Below, piece by piece: positions 32,222 through 42,290 of a stretch of DNA of 64,000 nt (position 1 is its first letter; every line of letters begins with the position of its first letter). Source of the DNA: Sclerotinia nivalis (lineage: Eukaryota; Ascomycota; Leotiomycetes; Helotiales; Sclerotiniaceae); assembly GCA_029531795.1 (NCBI GenBank), contig JAPEIS010000016.1, forward strand, positions 682,001 to 746,000. The letters are read 5' to 3'. The notes beneath the pieces were generated by a model. That model made no database searches. It worked only from the letters and a program-made list of their open reading frames with translations, and had not been told where the DNA came from. A program made the translations under genes and the position numbers.

Positions 32222-33991
32222 AATTCATCCTACCAATCTGCTTTGCTACAACCCACTTCGGATACCATGATACGGTTAATTGCTTACAAAGGAGTTCTTC
32301 AATGCTGTCAGAAATCGTCCAACTGGAAACAAGCTTCTGATGCAGCAGATATTGCCATTCCTCTCATTCCAAGATTATCATCAAGATCAATTGAAAATTC
32401 TGATAAGCAGCACATGCTTAGCCAAGTTGTGGGTATGGCATCTGATGCAGCTGCGATAGCATTACTTTCGGGACGGGATCCGCTTGATGCACTGAACTTC
32501 CTTGAACAGGGTCGTGGAGTCCTTGCAACATCTCTCGAAGAAATTCGGATAGAAATTCTAGATCTGAAGGAGAAACACCCGGAATTAGCGGAGCAATTCG
32601 ACTCTCTGCGAGAAGAATTAGATTCCCCGATTACAAGGGTTACAGCTTTCGTAGATGAAAACTACATACCTTCTGGACAGGATCGAACAAGCAAACGTTA
32701 TGATGCAAATAAGAGGCTTGATGAGGTTATTGAGAACATTCGCCAGCAAGATGGATTCGAAGACTTCTTACTTCCTCCAAGCAAGGAAGAAATGCTATTT
32801 GCTGCACGATTTGGATCTATTGTGGTAATAAATATTAGCGAGTACCGCTGTGATGCAATACTTGTTGAACAACATCAAATACGGTTGTTAAATTTGCCAA
32901 ACCTTACTAAAAAGGAAATCGAAGAAAAGTCAGTTGAAATTTTGGGCACTCCCAAGGTTCTTGAATGGTTATGGGATGTCGCAGTTCATCCAATATTGGA
33001 AGCTCTTGGGTTTACTCAGCCTCCATCTGATGATAATTGGTCTCATGTATGGTGGATTCCTACTGGACCTCTAAGCAAATTTCCTCTTCACGCTGCAGGC
33101 TATCATAGTACATCTCCTATGGAATCGACACTTGATAGAGTGATATCATCTTATAGCTCCTCTATCAAGGCAATTATCCATACGCGGCGACGTCCTGTTG
33201 TGAACAATATGCCACATACTCCTGTCCAGGCACTTCTTGTTGCCATGGAAAATACTCCAGGTTGTAGCAGTCTTCTATTTGCTGAAAGAGAGATCGTGGC
33301 ATTAAAGAGCCTTTGCGAATCGATGGATCTTGTCCCTCTTGAGGCAGAACCTCGGATGGAAAGCGTTAAGTCGCATTTGCCTAAATGCAAAATTTTCCAT
33401 TTTGCTGGTCATGGAGAAACGAACCTGATAGATCCTTCACAAAGCAGTTTGCTTCTAGAGGATGGCCGTCTAACAGTAGCTACTCTTCTAGAAATGAATC
33501 TCCGTAAATCGTCACCATTTCTTGCCTATCTCTCAGCTTGTGGAACAGGTCGGATCCAAGATGAAAGATTCTTGGACGAAAGTATTCATTTGATCAGTGC
33601 GTATCAGCTAGCTGGCTTTCGTCACGTTATTGGTACTTTGTGGGACGTCAACGACGAATCTTGTGTAGAAATAACAAGAACTACATACAAAGTAATGCGG
33701 AACAAAGGAATGACAGATGAAGCAGTGTGCCAGGGGCTTCATGAAGCTATAAGAGAGCTTCGAACCTGTTGGTTGGATGGGTCATTAGAGAAAAGACGTG
33801 CGAGAAAGCGAAGACGGCTCGAAAAAGATAAAGCATCTTTGGATTGTAATCAAGGAACAAGGAATGTGAGCAGCAAAGAACGGGATATCAAATTGCCAAG
33901 GAGTGCTTTGGAAGACGATTCAGATGAAGAAGATGATGAAAAATCAAGAGGACCGTTGCATTGGGTTCCATATGTTCATTTCGGCGTATAG
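29681..33991 (+). CDS. TPR-CHAT protein (caspase-clan cysteine protease with TPR array), about 1436 aa
   Basis: One intron-less ORF. The frame is open from ATG 29621, but ATG 29681 starts directly with repeat-like sequence and fits the TATA position. Residues 1 to about 845 are 19 TPR-type units of 45 residues (D-D-L-E-E-A-I-R-I ... NNLG ... RY-R-T-G-A-I), then a degenerate unit. The C-terminal third is a CHAT domain: FHFAGHG (His about residue 1244), AYLSACGTGR (Cys about 1287), HVIGTLWDVNDES, and the end PLHWVPYVHFG, which is normal for the family. Both catalytic residues are present. After the CHAT core there is a basic then acidic tail insert. CHAT proteases belong to the caspase clan and, in the bacterial type III-E CRISPR protease Csx29, act when a TPR-containing partner is activated. 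In fungi such proteins are thought to sense ligands through repeats. Convergent with the caspase-like gene, 367 bp away. Confidence 0.93.
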   Translation: MNNLEEVIRIGREAVDTTAKDHSDLAGILNNLGIGLRNRYLRTGAIDDLEEAIRIGREAVDGTARDHPDLASYLNNLGSGLGERYLRTGAIDDLEEAIRIGREAVDATAKDHSDLAGILNNFGIGLRNRYLRTGAIDDLEEAIRIGREAVDATAKDHPDLAGYLNNLGIELYNRYSRTGAIDDLEEAIRIEREAADTTTKDHPDHAMYLNNLGLGLRNRYSRTGAIDNLEEAIRIGREAVDATAKDHSDLARYLNNLGSGLRDRYSRTRAIDDLEEAIRIEQKAVNTTAKDHPDHAMYLNNLGLGLRNRYSRTGAIDDLEEAIRIGREAVDTTAKDHPDLAKRLNNLGSGLGDRYSRTGAIDDLEEAIRIGREAADTTTKDHPDHAMYLNNLGSGLGDRYLRTGAIDDLAEAIRIGREAVDTTAKNHPDLAVYLSNLSSRLGDRYLRTGAIDDLEEAIRIGQEAVDTTAKDHPDLAEILNNLGIRLGNRYSRTGAIDDLEEAICIKQEAVDTTAKNHPNLAKKLNNLGSGLRDRYLRTGAIDDLEEAIRIEQEAVDATAKDHPDLAMYLNNLGSGLGDRYLRTGAIDDLEEAIRIGREAVDTTAKDYPDLARYLNNLGIRLSDRYSRTGAIDDLEEAIRIEREAVNATAKDHPDLAGILNNLGNILHNRYLRTGAIDNLEEAIRIGREAVDATAKDHPDLAGYLSSLGIRLGDRYSRTGATDDLKDHPDLVNHLNNLGIRLGDKYLRVGAVDDLEEAIRIGREAVDATAKDHPDLAKYLNNFGIRLINKYSRTGAIDDLEEAIRIGREAVDTTAKDHPNLAGYLNNLGIGLHNRYLRTGAIDDLKEANSSYQSALLQPTSDTMIRLIAYKGVLQCCQKSSNWKQASDAADIAIPLIPRLSSRSIENSDKQHMLSQVVGMASDAAAIALLSGRDPLDALNFLEQGRGVLATSLEEIRIEILDLKEKHPELAEQFDSLREELDSPITRVTAFVDENYIPSGQDRTSKRYDANKRLDEVIENIRQQDGFEDFLLPPSKEEMLFAARFGSIVVINISEYRCDAILVEQHQIRLLNLPNLTKKEIEEKSVEILGTPKVLEWLWDVAVHPILEALGFTQPPSDDNWSHVWWIPTGPLSKFPLHAAGYHSTSPMESTLDRVISSYSSSIKAIIHTRRRPVVNNMPHTPVQALLVAMENTPGCSSLLFAEREIVALKSLCESMDLVPLEAEPRMESVKSHLPKCKIFHFAGHGETNLIDPSQSSLLLEDGRLTVATLLEMNLRKSSPFLAYLSACGTGRIQDERFLDESIHLISAYQLAGFRHVIGTLWDVNDESCVEITRTTYKVMRNKGMTDEAVCQGLHEAIRELRTCWLDGSLEKRRARKRRRLEKDKASLDCNQGTRNVSSKERDIKLPRSALEDDSDEEDDEKSRGPLHWVPYVHFGV

Positions 33992-34358
33992 TTTCTTTGT
34001 CTGATTTTATCTCGAAGCGATTCATTTACTATGTATATGCAGCAAGCGTAGTATCGATTTGGAGCTAATCATTTTACTATAGTTAAGTATTCTACTGCGA
34101 AAATTTAACGGGGATTAAAAAACCCAACAAGACACACGTTTTCATTGATTTAAACTGAAGCTAAAAAGAGAAGAAAGGAGTTGAGCAGAAAGCATGCCTC
34201 CTTTAAAGCCCTGCATCTGCAACACACAGTATACATTGCTACAAATTTTGTATTCCTGCATATGATTCCCGAGTTGCTCAATCTATGACACAACTGATAC
34301 AATTCACTAAACCTTAATACCTTTTGATCCCAGGCCGCTATCCCCATCCCGTTTACTG

Positions 34359-36368
34359 CTACTTTGAAGACACGCGGATGCGGAAGTTGACTGCGGCCCA
34401 ATCTTCCGGAGGACCATCACCTCCTATTGCCCTATTAGTATTAGGTCGAACCCCTTTTAGTGATTTGCCGAGTTCCGGCAACTCCAGTGAAGCAAATGAA
34501 GTCAGTCGAGTGGTGAGAAACACTTTGATGACCTCTTCATGTTGATTTTGCCCCCGCTGCTTTATAATGTCTGGTGTCCTTATCTTTAGTCTCTTCTTCC
34601 AGTCATTGGAATTATTTGATTCTTCGAGTGGTTTTCTTGGTGCCCGAATAACTGCATGATTGGCATGGAGAGCATTTTCTATCTCCCAAAGAGGTCCTAG
34701 ACTGAGAATATAAACATAAAGATCATAATCACCCTTGTTCTGCACATGCAGATGAATTCGATCGCCATCTTCCACTTCTATTACACATTCTCGATGGGAA
34801 GATGTTGGCTGAAACCAGCCTGTCTGTGAACATTCTGGACAAGAGTTTCCAGCTGAGTTTGTAGTTTTAATATTGAATGATTCCCTGAAAGAATTGGTTG
34901 GACCTGCTAACACTTCGTTGACCATGTTGCTCACTAGTTTGAACCTTGCTATATGCTCGATAATATCTAAAATATGGCTTGGATTCCCCCTTTTATGATG
35001 TGTTGTGTTAGGTTGTTTAATGACGGTTGAGGATTCGTCTTTGATATCGTAACCATTTTCGTTATTTTGAATCACGAGAAAAGAGGGTGGCTGTTTTGGT
35101 GTCTGGCTTTTATCGATAATATTGAGTGATTGATGTTCTTTCCGAGCTGTCTCCCAGTCAACAAGATACGGGGCATCCAGCTGAATTTGAATGGGAAATT
35201 TCCGCAAGGACAGACGTGTAAGCGGTGTTGCGACCCAACCTGTCCTGACTTGAGTAAATGCTATATTTAATAATTTCAAGTCTGAAACAAGAGTTCGAAC
35301 ATGTATGACCTTGGCAATTATTGGCTCTCGCGATTCAGGATTGATATCACCGAAAGGATATAAGGAAAATTGATCGCCATCACAAATACCATGTATATGG
35401 CCAGCTTGTAATTGTATGCTTTTATCTGGTTTTCTGACAACGAGAATAGATGTTTGATTGATTTCTGTTAGGACACCTCCAAAGAATCCTTGATTATTGG
35501 CTCCATAACACATAGGATTCTGTCCCAGGCAAGTGTTTCGGACCCTGGTAGACAGGTATTCGTAAATAAGCTGTTGTTTTGCTCTAGGGCCACCAGATTC
35601 TCTCCAAGCTTTGAGTAAGAAATAGGACAGCGCCCCATGATATTGTTCATTCTTACTGAAATCACGCTCTTGCGCTTTTTCGTGAGGACCAGAAGCAGTG
35701 ATGATCGTGTAACCATTTGGATTTCTCAGCGTATCATAATATGTGGATATATGGCGGTAGGCTGGGTTGAGATACTGCAAATGAGAAGATGGATATGCAG
35801 CATCGACCAGAGGGTCGTATTCAAGAAATCGGATTGAAGAATCGTTGCGCATAACGCCACCGGACTGGCAGCAATCTAGCACAAGCGTCACCGTCAATTT
35901 CTTATCCACCATGTTACTGAGCAATTGTGTCAATTCCGAGCCTCGCAGATAACGAACACCGTGATTGCTCGCTCGATCAAAGAGGACCAACATCAAGGGT
36001 TCTGTGGGGCCTTTGGAGGTACCATGTCCAGAGAAATGTATGTATACGGAATCGCCGGGCTTGGCTGAAGAATTGATATAATCTAAACTGGAGATTATAT
36101 TTTCGTATGTTGGCCACAGCTCTGGCTCTTCGATCGGATGAAAAAGATTTGCACTCGGACTAAAGTGTTCATCGGGCACACTCGCCGTCAACATCTGTAT
36201 ATGTTTGACATGCGGTATATTTTCCAAGTACTTCTTGATTTCTTGGATATCTCGTACACATCCTTTCAGCGACCGGTTTTCGTAGGCGCCTATCAGCGAT
36301 AACTGTTGATAGAGATTAATTCCGATCAAAAGCGCATAACTATTCGGTTTGCTTTTTTCTTCTTGCAT
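34359..36368 (-). CDS. caspase/metacaspase-like protease (peptidase C14) with DUF4384-like C-terminus, 669 aa
   Basis: Intact single-exon ORF starting at ATG 36368. The N-terminal caspase fold (residues about 9-300) begins with SYALLIGINLY. Catalytic His115 lies in YIHFSGHGT and catalytic Cys167 in LVLDCCQSGG. A substrate-pocket region and the GALSYFLLKAW segment follow. There is then a beta-rich region, a linker, a CPEC pair near residue 513, and from about 527 a DUF4384-like module (DGDRIHLHVQNKGDYDLYVY ... EVIKVFLTTR). No prodomain with zinc finger or Pro/Gln-rich stretch is seen, so it is not a classical type I metacaspase. It is read toward the TPR-CHAT gene. A C-terminal extra exon was not found. 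Likely cytosolic. The two proteases may form one pathway, but that is inference. Confidence 0.92.
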   Translation of the reverse strand: MQEEKSKPNSYALLIGINLYQQLSLIGAYENRSLKGCVRDIQEIKKYLENIPHVKHIQMLTASVPDEHFSPSANLFHPIEEPELWPTYENIISSLDYINSSAKPGDSVYIHFSGHGTSKGPTEPLMLVLFDRASNHGVRYLRGSELTQLLSNMVDKKLTVTLVLDCCQSGGVMRNDSSIRFLEYDPLVDAAYPSSHLQYLNPAYRHISTYYDTLRNPNGYTIITASGPHEKAQERDFSKNEQYHGALSYFLLKAWRESGGPRAKQQLIYEYLSTRVRNTCLGQNPMCYGANNQGFFGGVLTEINQTSILVVRKPDKSIQLQAGHIHGICDGDQFSLYPFGDINPESREPIIAKVIHVRTLVSDLKLLNIAFTQVRTGWVATPLTRLSLRKFPIQIQLDAPYLVDWETARKEHQSLNIIDKSQTPKQPPSFLVIQNNENGYDIKDESSTVIKQPNTTHHKRGNPSHILDIIEHIARFKLVSNMVNEVLAGPTNSFRESFNIKTTNSAGNSCPECSQTGWFQPTSSHRECVIEVEDGDRIHLHVQNKGDYDLYVYILSLGPLWEIENALHANHAVIRAPRKPLEESNNSNDWKKRLKIRTPDIIKQRGQNQHEEVIKVFLTTRLTSFASLELPELGKSLKGVRPNTNRAIGGDGPPEDWAAVNFRIRVSSK

Positions 36369-36759
36369 GTTGAACAGAAGTTCCGCAATAACAAACTTCC
36401 AAATAATCGTAGTGATTGCTATGAGTAATCTAAAAATTCAAAATACAATATCTTTAGGATGGGATAGGATGGGATAGAATGAGATGGGATTGTAATTGAG
36501 TATGACTTTTGACCAAATAATTAAAAAGAAGCTGGGCCCGGAATATTGTTGGGGACGCACCCCTTATGACGCAGTAAGCCTTCACCTTTTCATACAAAAG
36601 AATCATTGGCATATTGAGTAACAGGCAAGATTTTTCTTTTCCCACAATGGCCGGGCGCATTTAATCACAAGCGAAAATAAATGATTGAATTTTTGGCTAC
36701 AGAAGGTATTATATCTCCATCGGGTGTTGGTAGAAACAATATAAATTTAGACCAACGCA

Positions 36760-37140
36760 TTATGCAGCTTCTAGATCCTGCTCTGGTATCTCATCGCCAT
36801 TTCGAACATTCTGGCCTTCGTTATCGCAAAGAACGTATCTGCCTGCAGAAGTCACCTGTGCGACCTTATAAGGCCCATGGCGTGGTCCGCCGGGAATAAG
36901 CAGATACACCTTATCCCCAGGGTAAAAACTAACTGGCTAGATTTAAATTCTTAGTAGGAGCATTCAACAAAAGTCTCATTCAAAGCGGGGTCTCTAACAG
37001 TGGAGGGCGCAACCCAAACACGGCCATCATCATCAGTAACCACTTGAGGCTCTGGACTTGAACTCGGACTTCTGCATAGGTATTTAGTCGAGGAATGTTT
37101 TAAAGACGTGGAATGATGCAAACCTTTCGATAGTAGTCAT
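36760..37140 (-). pseudogene. small two-part gene, probably broken
   Basis: Exon 1 (37140-37124) joins exon 2 (37071-36951) through a 52-nt intron (GTTTGC..CTATGCAG). The product starts MTTIERSPSSSPEPQ and continues through DDDGRVWVAPSTVRDPA to a TAA. About 15 bp further, in a different frame, comes a clear second coding block (36938-36760; FYPGDKVYLLIPGG ... GPYKVAQVTSAGRYVLCD ... EIPEQDLEAA then TAA) shaped like a small beta-barrel (chromo/SH3-like) domain. TAA plus a one-base shift separate them. Either an undetected intron joins them or the gene is dead. The start lies 770 bp upstream of the caspase-like gene's start, on the same strand. Confidence 0.5.
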
Positions 37141-37858
37141 TTTTGGTATGAATTCTCAGGATGACAGGCGGACACCAGATATCAAAGGGAATGAATGGTA
37201 AGACTGGATTCGAAGTTAAGCTGACTATTCTTGGAAAGAATATCGTGTAGAATTTAATTTGGGCATCAAATTCTTTTTGTATATCATTGGCATACTATGA
37301 TGATTACATCGTCTTTCATCACATTCCGTACAGTATGCCTTGGGCAACAGCAATATGCATATGCTTTGATGGGCTGATTGAGATTGAGTGAACCCCCCAT
37401 CAACATTTACTGTCGACGTTGTAATACCACTCGGTCAGGTAATTGTAAATAAAATGCCTGTATGCTAAGCCTCGAATGCTGACTTGATCAGGTTGATTAG
37501 GCGGAATGTTAAAGGATCAATTATTGTATATTTGTTTCGTACCAATTAGAAGATGCTTGTTGCATCAGTAGACTCAGCTGAAAGGTAGATTTATCCGCGC
37601 TAGCCAGTTACATCATTGATTTCCTGTATAATGATGCTTACATGCATACCCGTTACTCGGTGAGTGGGTTGGGTGGGATGGGTAAGTAGGCATATTCTTA
37701 GGCTTTCACTAATATAGCGTGTGGCAGTACGCTGGTGTTCGGCTACTTCTGACAAAGCTAAAGTCGCATGATATGTGGAGAAAGGCAACCCCGCGATTAG
37801 ATTAGATTGCAGTATCAATATTCAATTTCGCGACAATTGAAAATTTGAGAAATCTAAA
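37141..37858. other. intergenic region
   Basis: No supported gene. The last part probably carries the promoter of the DUF6594 gene. Confidence 0.4.
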
Positions 37859-38890
37859 ATGCAAAGTACTCTACCTACAAAACGAAGTATAAAAGCCCGT
37901 GTTGATCGAACTTATGAAGCTCTATACTAATATTATCTAGTTCAGGATTATAGATCAGGTTATCCTCAGTTTTCTGCCCTTATTTCGACCCATGAATCAT
38001 TTTTTCTATGTCGACGTTTCCCCAGATTACGTGCTCGTTTACTTCTTTTAAAACAAGACAAATTGTCCTTGTTAGAACAGCGCCTGGATGAAATTGATCA
38101 GAATGAGGTGTGTCCTCTTTTTCTTGGTCAGAGTCGATCCGATAAGAATGTAGCTCGCAATACCCTCTTATCTGAAATTGAAACATCTCTGGCTGAATAT
38201 GGTAAGATACAAGATGTTACTCTTATACAATACAAATGATTAATACAAATAAGATTCGTTTGTTGAAAGAACACATCACTCTCTAAATATCAATGCTGCA
38301 CAAGAAAGAGAAGTGCAGAGCTTGAGGAACTGGGTGAGTAACACAGGTGGCTTGAGTAGGGAAGAGACAGCATACTTGGCATACGACAAGGAATTAATGT
38401 CTTTGGCTTCTCCTAAAGATGATGCAATGAAGTGGTCAGAGAATTGGGTAGGGGACGCACGTCTCAAGTTCTATCAAGTTTTTCGAAAGGTATATAGCAA
38501 ACTTGTAGATGTAATAACAAGCTAACAGTATATAGAATTCTCTACACAATATCTCAGATAGTCCAAACGTCTATATCTATTCTGGCTCCACGATCAAACA
38601 TCTAGGGAGAATCTTGGTTCTTTTCCTTACGATAATTCTATTGTTGATACCTGTTATCGTTTGTACCAGAATTGATAGCACTTCAACCCGAATGATGATG
38701 ATCATAATTTCAATAATGTTGTTCCTAGCGATCGTATCTTGGTTAACAAAATCGAGAACAATAGATTTGATTATGGCAGGGGCGACGTAAGTTATAAAAG
38801 TGATATCCATAAAACAATTAGCTGATCACAGACTTGTTCAGATATACTACAATCTTAACTGTATTTGTTTCTCAGACCAGTAGTAGCTAG
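37859..38890 (+). CDS. DUF6594 membrane protein, five exons, 274 aa
   Basis: Exons are 37859-37886, 37941-38201, 38254-38489, 38536-38786 and 38842-38890. The introns are 54, 52, 46 and 55 nt. The total of 825 nt is exactly 275 codons. Hallmarks in order are QDYRSGYPQFSALIS, FFLCRRFPRLRARLL, FLGQSRSDKN, a helical linker, SLRNWVSNTGGLSREETAYL, and NVYIYSGSTI. Three C-terminal hydrophobic segments follow (LVLFLTIILLLIPVIV; MIIISIMLFLAIVSWL; TYTTILTVFVS) in the order expected for fungal DUF6594 proteins. Each exon alone is short, so no long ORF reveals the gene, but every junction keeps frame. The family's role is unknown to me. It is a predicted membrane protein with a cytosolic N-terminal half. 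Confidence 0.85.
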
Positions 38891-39719
38891 GAAAACTGCT
38901 TATGCCTCAGAAAGACAATACCTATTGGGGCTTGCTATCAATAAATCGAGACTCTGCCGACAACATGCATCCGCCACAAACCAAGATACACGTTCGACTT
39001 ATTGGAAATCACAAGGTTCTAGAAATAGAAGGAAAAGAAAAATTGGACTATGTATACACTCGTTTCTATACAGCTAGCTAGAAACAATCAACCATCTCTG
39101 CCTTGATTCGTTATAGCCTTCAATCCAAGAATTGAATTGAATAAATTAACGTTTACTCTAAGTCTAAGACTATATAAGACGGTTACAGGCTCTAATGAGC
39201 TCTTAACAGATAACAGTGTGGAGGTAGGCAGACCAATTAGGCCTGCTAGTTATATGGTTTAGGTGATTGAAAAGTCCTCAATCTATAAGTTGGGTGGGGG
39301 AAGTGAAAGCTAGTCCTGGGGGATAGACCCCGCCTTATAAACGCCAAAGCAAAGGTAAGGAAATCAATGTGAAAATATTTGGGTTTTAAGTTGGAAGGGA
39401 GATTAATCCCCTCTATTAGCTTCAGCACCATCCTCTTCTGACCTTCCTCTTCTCCTTAGTCTTCTCCTTCTTCCTCTTCTTTTTGTGTTCTAGTAAGGTG
39501 CCACGATCTAATGGCGATTCTGGTTGAGGTGATAAGCTCTTTCGCGGAGCTTCTGTTGTAATTCTTCATCCTCAAAGGGTGACTCCTCATCGCCACTTAC
39601 TTAAGTCTCGAGCCACTCTTCTGGCTACTCATTTGATACTGACAATCTCATCCATTCCTAGGAGGGCTCGTAATCCTCACAAACTGACTCCGGTCTCATA
39701 GTTGTATCGTTATGGTTAA
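38891..39719. other. intergenic region
   Basis: No supported gene. A run of CTTC/TTCT-rich sequence at 39425-39490 may be a degenerate microsatellite. Confidence 0.35.
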
Positions 39720-40245
39720 TTTGGTTAATTTGGTCAATTTCTATTCCGGGCCTCATTTCCTCCGATGGGTCCGAGGGCAATGAGGCGGCAGATGCCCTTG
39801 CAGACCTAGGAGCATTCAAACCCCAGCCGCCGCATGGCCAAGAGAGCCGTCCTACAATCAGCGGGATTGGATCGATTGCCACAGACCTCTGCCAGCAATT
39901 ACAGCAAGAATGGTGGGCTAAAAATCTCCTCAAGCTGTTATCGAATTACAATAAGTGGCTACCTAACTATGCATTTAGAGCACTACCAGAGCTGGATCTC
40001 CCACGCTCCACACTACACCGATTCCTTACAATCCGTGCAACACACGGAGACTTTGCTTGGTACCATCGACGCTTTCAATACATTGATGCTATACTGAGGT
40101 GTTCATGCAGAAGTGCTAAAGCACCACTACATATCGTTCTATGCCCACTCACTAGACGATGCTTCAACAAGTGGCCGTCTAAGCCAAACACCCCACCACG
40201 GAACTCAGTACAGCTGTCAGATACCTCAGATGCTTAATTGCTAGG
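39720..40245 (+). mobile_element. Tad-like non-LTR retrotransposon (LINE), 3' fragment
   Basis: The frame reads through the end of an RNase H domain (GSEGNEAADALADLGAF, the classic GNExAD signature). It continues through a Trp/Leu-rich linker to the C-terminal Cys/His cluster (ILRCSCRSAKAPLHIVLCP, then RRCFNKWP), the usual ORF2 end of Tad-group LINEs. Reverse transcriptase and endonuclease are absent, as expected for 5' truncation during insertion. The ORF shows one or more stops after about 40240. Confidence 0.75.
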
Positions 40246-41713
40246 CCTTCGGACTTCCCTGCACTACTGAAACTTACTAGATTCTACTCTAAACTTTGTC
40301 TCTAACCCCCCTCTCCCTCCCTCTCTACTATAGCTCTTATAATCCTCCTCTATCGATAACTCTCTGTTCTCCCTCTACGCTCTCACTCAAACACCTATAG
40401 GCATACAACACCTCTCTGCAACTTCGACTGCACACTCTTCTTCGCAATTTATGCATAACAAATATATTTATGACTATATAGCAGATCATTGTAGGCTACA
40501 CCTAAACGTAGTGGTGTGCCTATTTACCGGACGGATTTGTCGTCCATTCTTAGCCCCAAAGCATGATGTTGAACCATGGTGCCTTGTATTTAAGGTTACC
40601 AAAATGCGGGGTACTTGCCAAGGCTATCAAAGGCATGTGCTTTTGATAATCTTCGGTCACAGACCATTAGGCTGGGAATAAGCCGGGAACATGATAGGGA
40701 GAAAACTATACTCTGGGTTCACGAGACTGAATTGAGGATGAGAAGAAACGGCTTTTGGGACGGGGTTGACCGCACCGTTTTCTGAGATTGTAAGAGAACG
40801 GTTGTGTAAACGTTGAGGCAATTTAGTAAGCGGTCGAGGCTGCATAAAATAGCGTCCAAAGCTGCTAGATTCAGCAGTCCAGACCGTCGTACTTAGACAT
40901 AAACTATTATAAAGATCATTACTTAGTAGGAGGTGCAGCCGCGGGTGACGCCGTTAAGATTACATTGCAGCTTATCATAAGTCAAAGTTCGAGCGCTTAA
41001 CGATACCAGACTGATTATGCCACATGACAGCAGACGTTATCCCTGTAGCAAGCAAAAACAACATCGTCCGATATTTAATATTTCTCAAGATAATATTAAT
41101 TTATTTAACGATAGAATCCTAACGCGGAGACGTCTTCAAGAATGCCAAGCGACGCTACTATACTAAGGGGCGATAACTACTCTATACCTCATTATATTTG
41201 TATCAGAAAAGGTAATTCGACTTGATTCCTCTGAATTCATATCTAACAGTGAAAGGTCTTGAGCACAGATCGACAGGGCATGTCTCGATTCACGATCTGT
41301 GCAGTAAAGTAAATTGAGAATATTCTCCATCCAAAACAAGTTACGAATGCTAACTGGGGTTTTTTTCTCAAGACATTGCCTGAAGTTATAATAGTGTTAG
41401 TATCAGTCAATACATCCATCTATGCCTCATCGTATTGAACACAAACAGTTTTCTACCTTCTGAGAAGACCTTGATTCACCTTAAGCTAGATAAGCAGCTT
41501 TCGGATCAATTCATAATTCCAAACACCTTTTGGGACTCTGTATCTCAAGAAGCAAATGGATTCTTCAGATATCAAAAAAGCAGGAATGTTGATAATGTAT
41601 TAGAAGCCTATAGTAACATAGTTTATCAGCATATACACCATATCAGCATATACACCACTTTTACCTCAATTATTACCTTTTCACTTCAACACACGATTTA
41701 TCAACAATCCATT
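40246..41713. other. intergenic/repeat-derived region
   Basis: Pyrimidine-rich sequence at 40300-40440 is probably the untranslated tail of the LINE. The rest has only short ORFs on both strands. The ORF frame upstream of the pogo fragment (41435-41713) is in frame with it but looks like chance. Confidence 0.4.
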
Positions 41714-42290
41714 ATGCAATCGAATAAAAAAGAAGCACAAATACTCTTAGCTATTGAAGCTATTCAAAGAGATAAAAAACTAAGTATTCGGAAGGCTGCT
41801 AAGCTATATAATATATCACATACAACACTCATCCGCAGAATGAATGGTTTAACCCCTCGTACAGAATTTCGACCAAAATGCCATAATTTGACTACTTTGG
41901 AAGACGAGGTTATTATTCAATATATATTTGATATGGATAATAGAGGATTTAGTCCTAGAATAAGTGATGTGGAAGATATGGCAAATAGTATTCTGGACTC
42001 GAGGGGTAATAAGAAAGTTGGTGTTTGTATGAGAAGGATACGGAAGACGTAGCACCCACGATTGCGTAGGTCCTAAATGTCTAATTGTATTCTATCTAAA
42101 GAGCTAGCTATGTACAGGGGATAGTAGACCTTATATAAGGTCTACTAGAAAGAGCTAGTCTCTTTCGCATTCGCTTAGGGCTTTAATACAGTAGCCATTG
42201 AATTGAAGTCATTCACTGCGTTCACACAGTTGGAAAGCTCTGGGTGAATCGATTCGTACAACGAGCATATACTACAAATTACAGGTCTTG
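41714..42290 (+). mobile_element. pogo/Fot1-type transposase remnant, truncated before the DDE domain
   Basis: From ATG 41714 the 112-codon ORF encodes an N-terminal psq-type helix-turn-helix (AIQRDKKLSIRKAAKLYNIS, then HTTLIRRMNG) followed by the start of a CENPB-type second HTH (LTTLEDEVIIQYIFDMDNRG, SRGNKKVG). The frame then runs into unrelated sequence and stops at 42052. The next expected residues (VNRFVQRA) reappear at 42244-42268. About 210 bp therefore seems to have been inserted at the GNKKVG codons. No catalytic DDE part follows. Confidence 0.7.
42122..42147. repeat. perfect 26-bp palindrome inside the insertion
   Basis: tagtagacctta followed by its exact inverted complement around a central TA step. 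It lies in the segment that interrupts the pogo coding frame, so it may be the centre of a small MITE-like insertion. Surrounding 'aaagagctagct' and 'agaaagagctagtctcttt' also look partly palindromic. Confidence 0.8.

Noticed and set aside
33151..33390. Minus-strand ORF inside the CHAT region
   Set aside because: Shadow of the strongly supported TPR-CHAT gene.
36546..36580. Possible tRNA or small RNA at a GGACGCACCCC patch
   Set aside because: No cloverleaf, A-box or B-box could be found.
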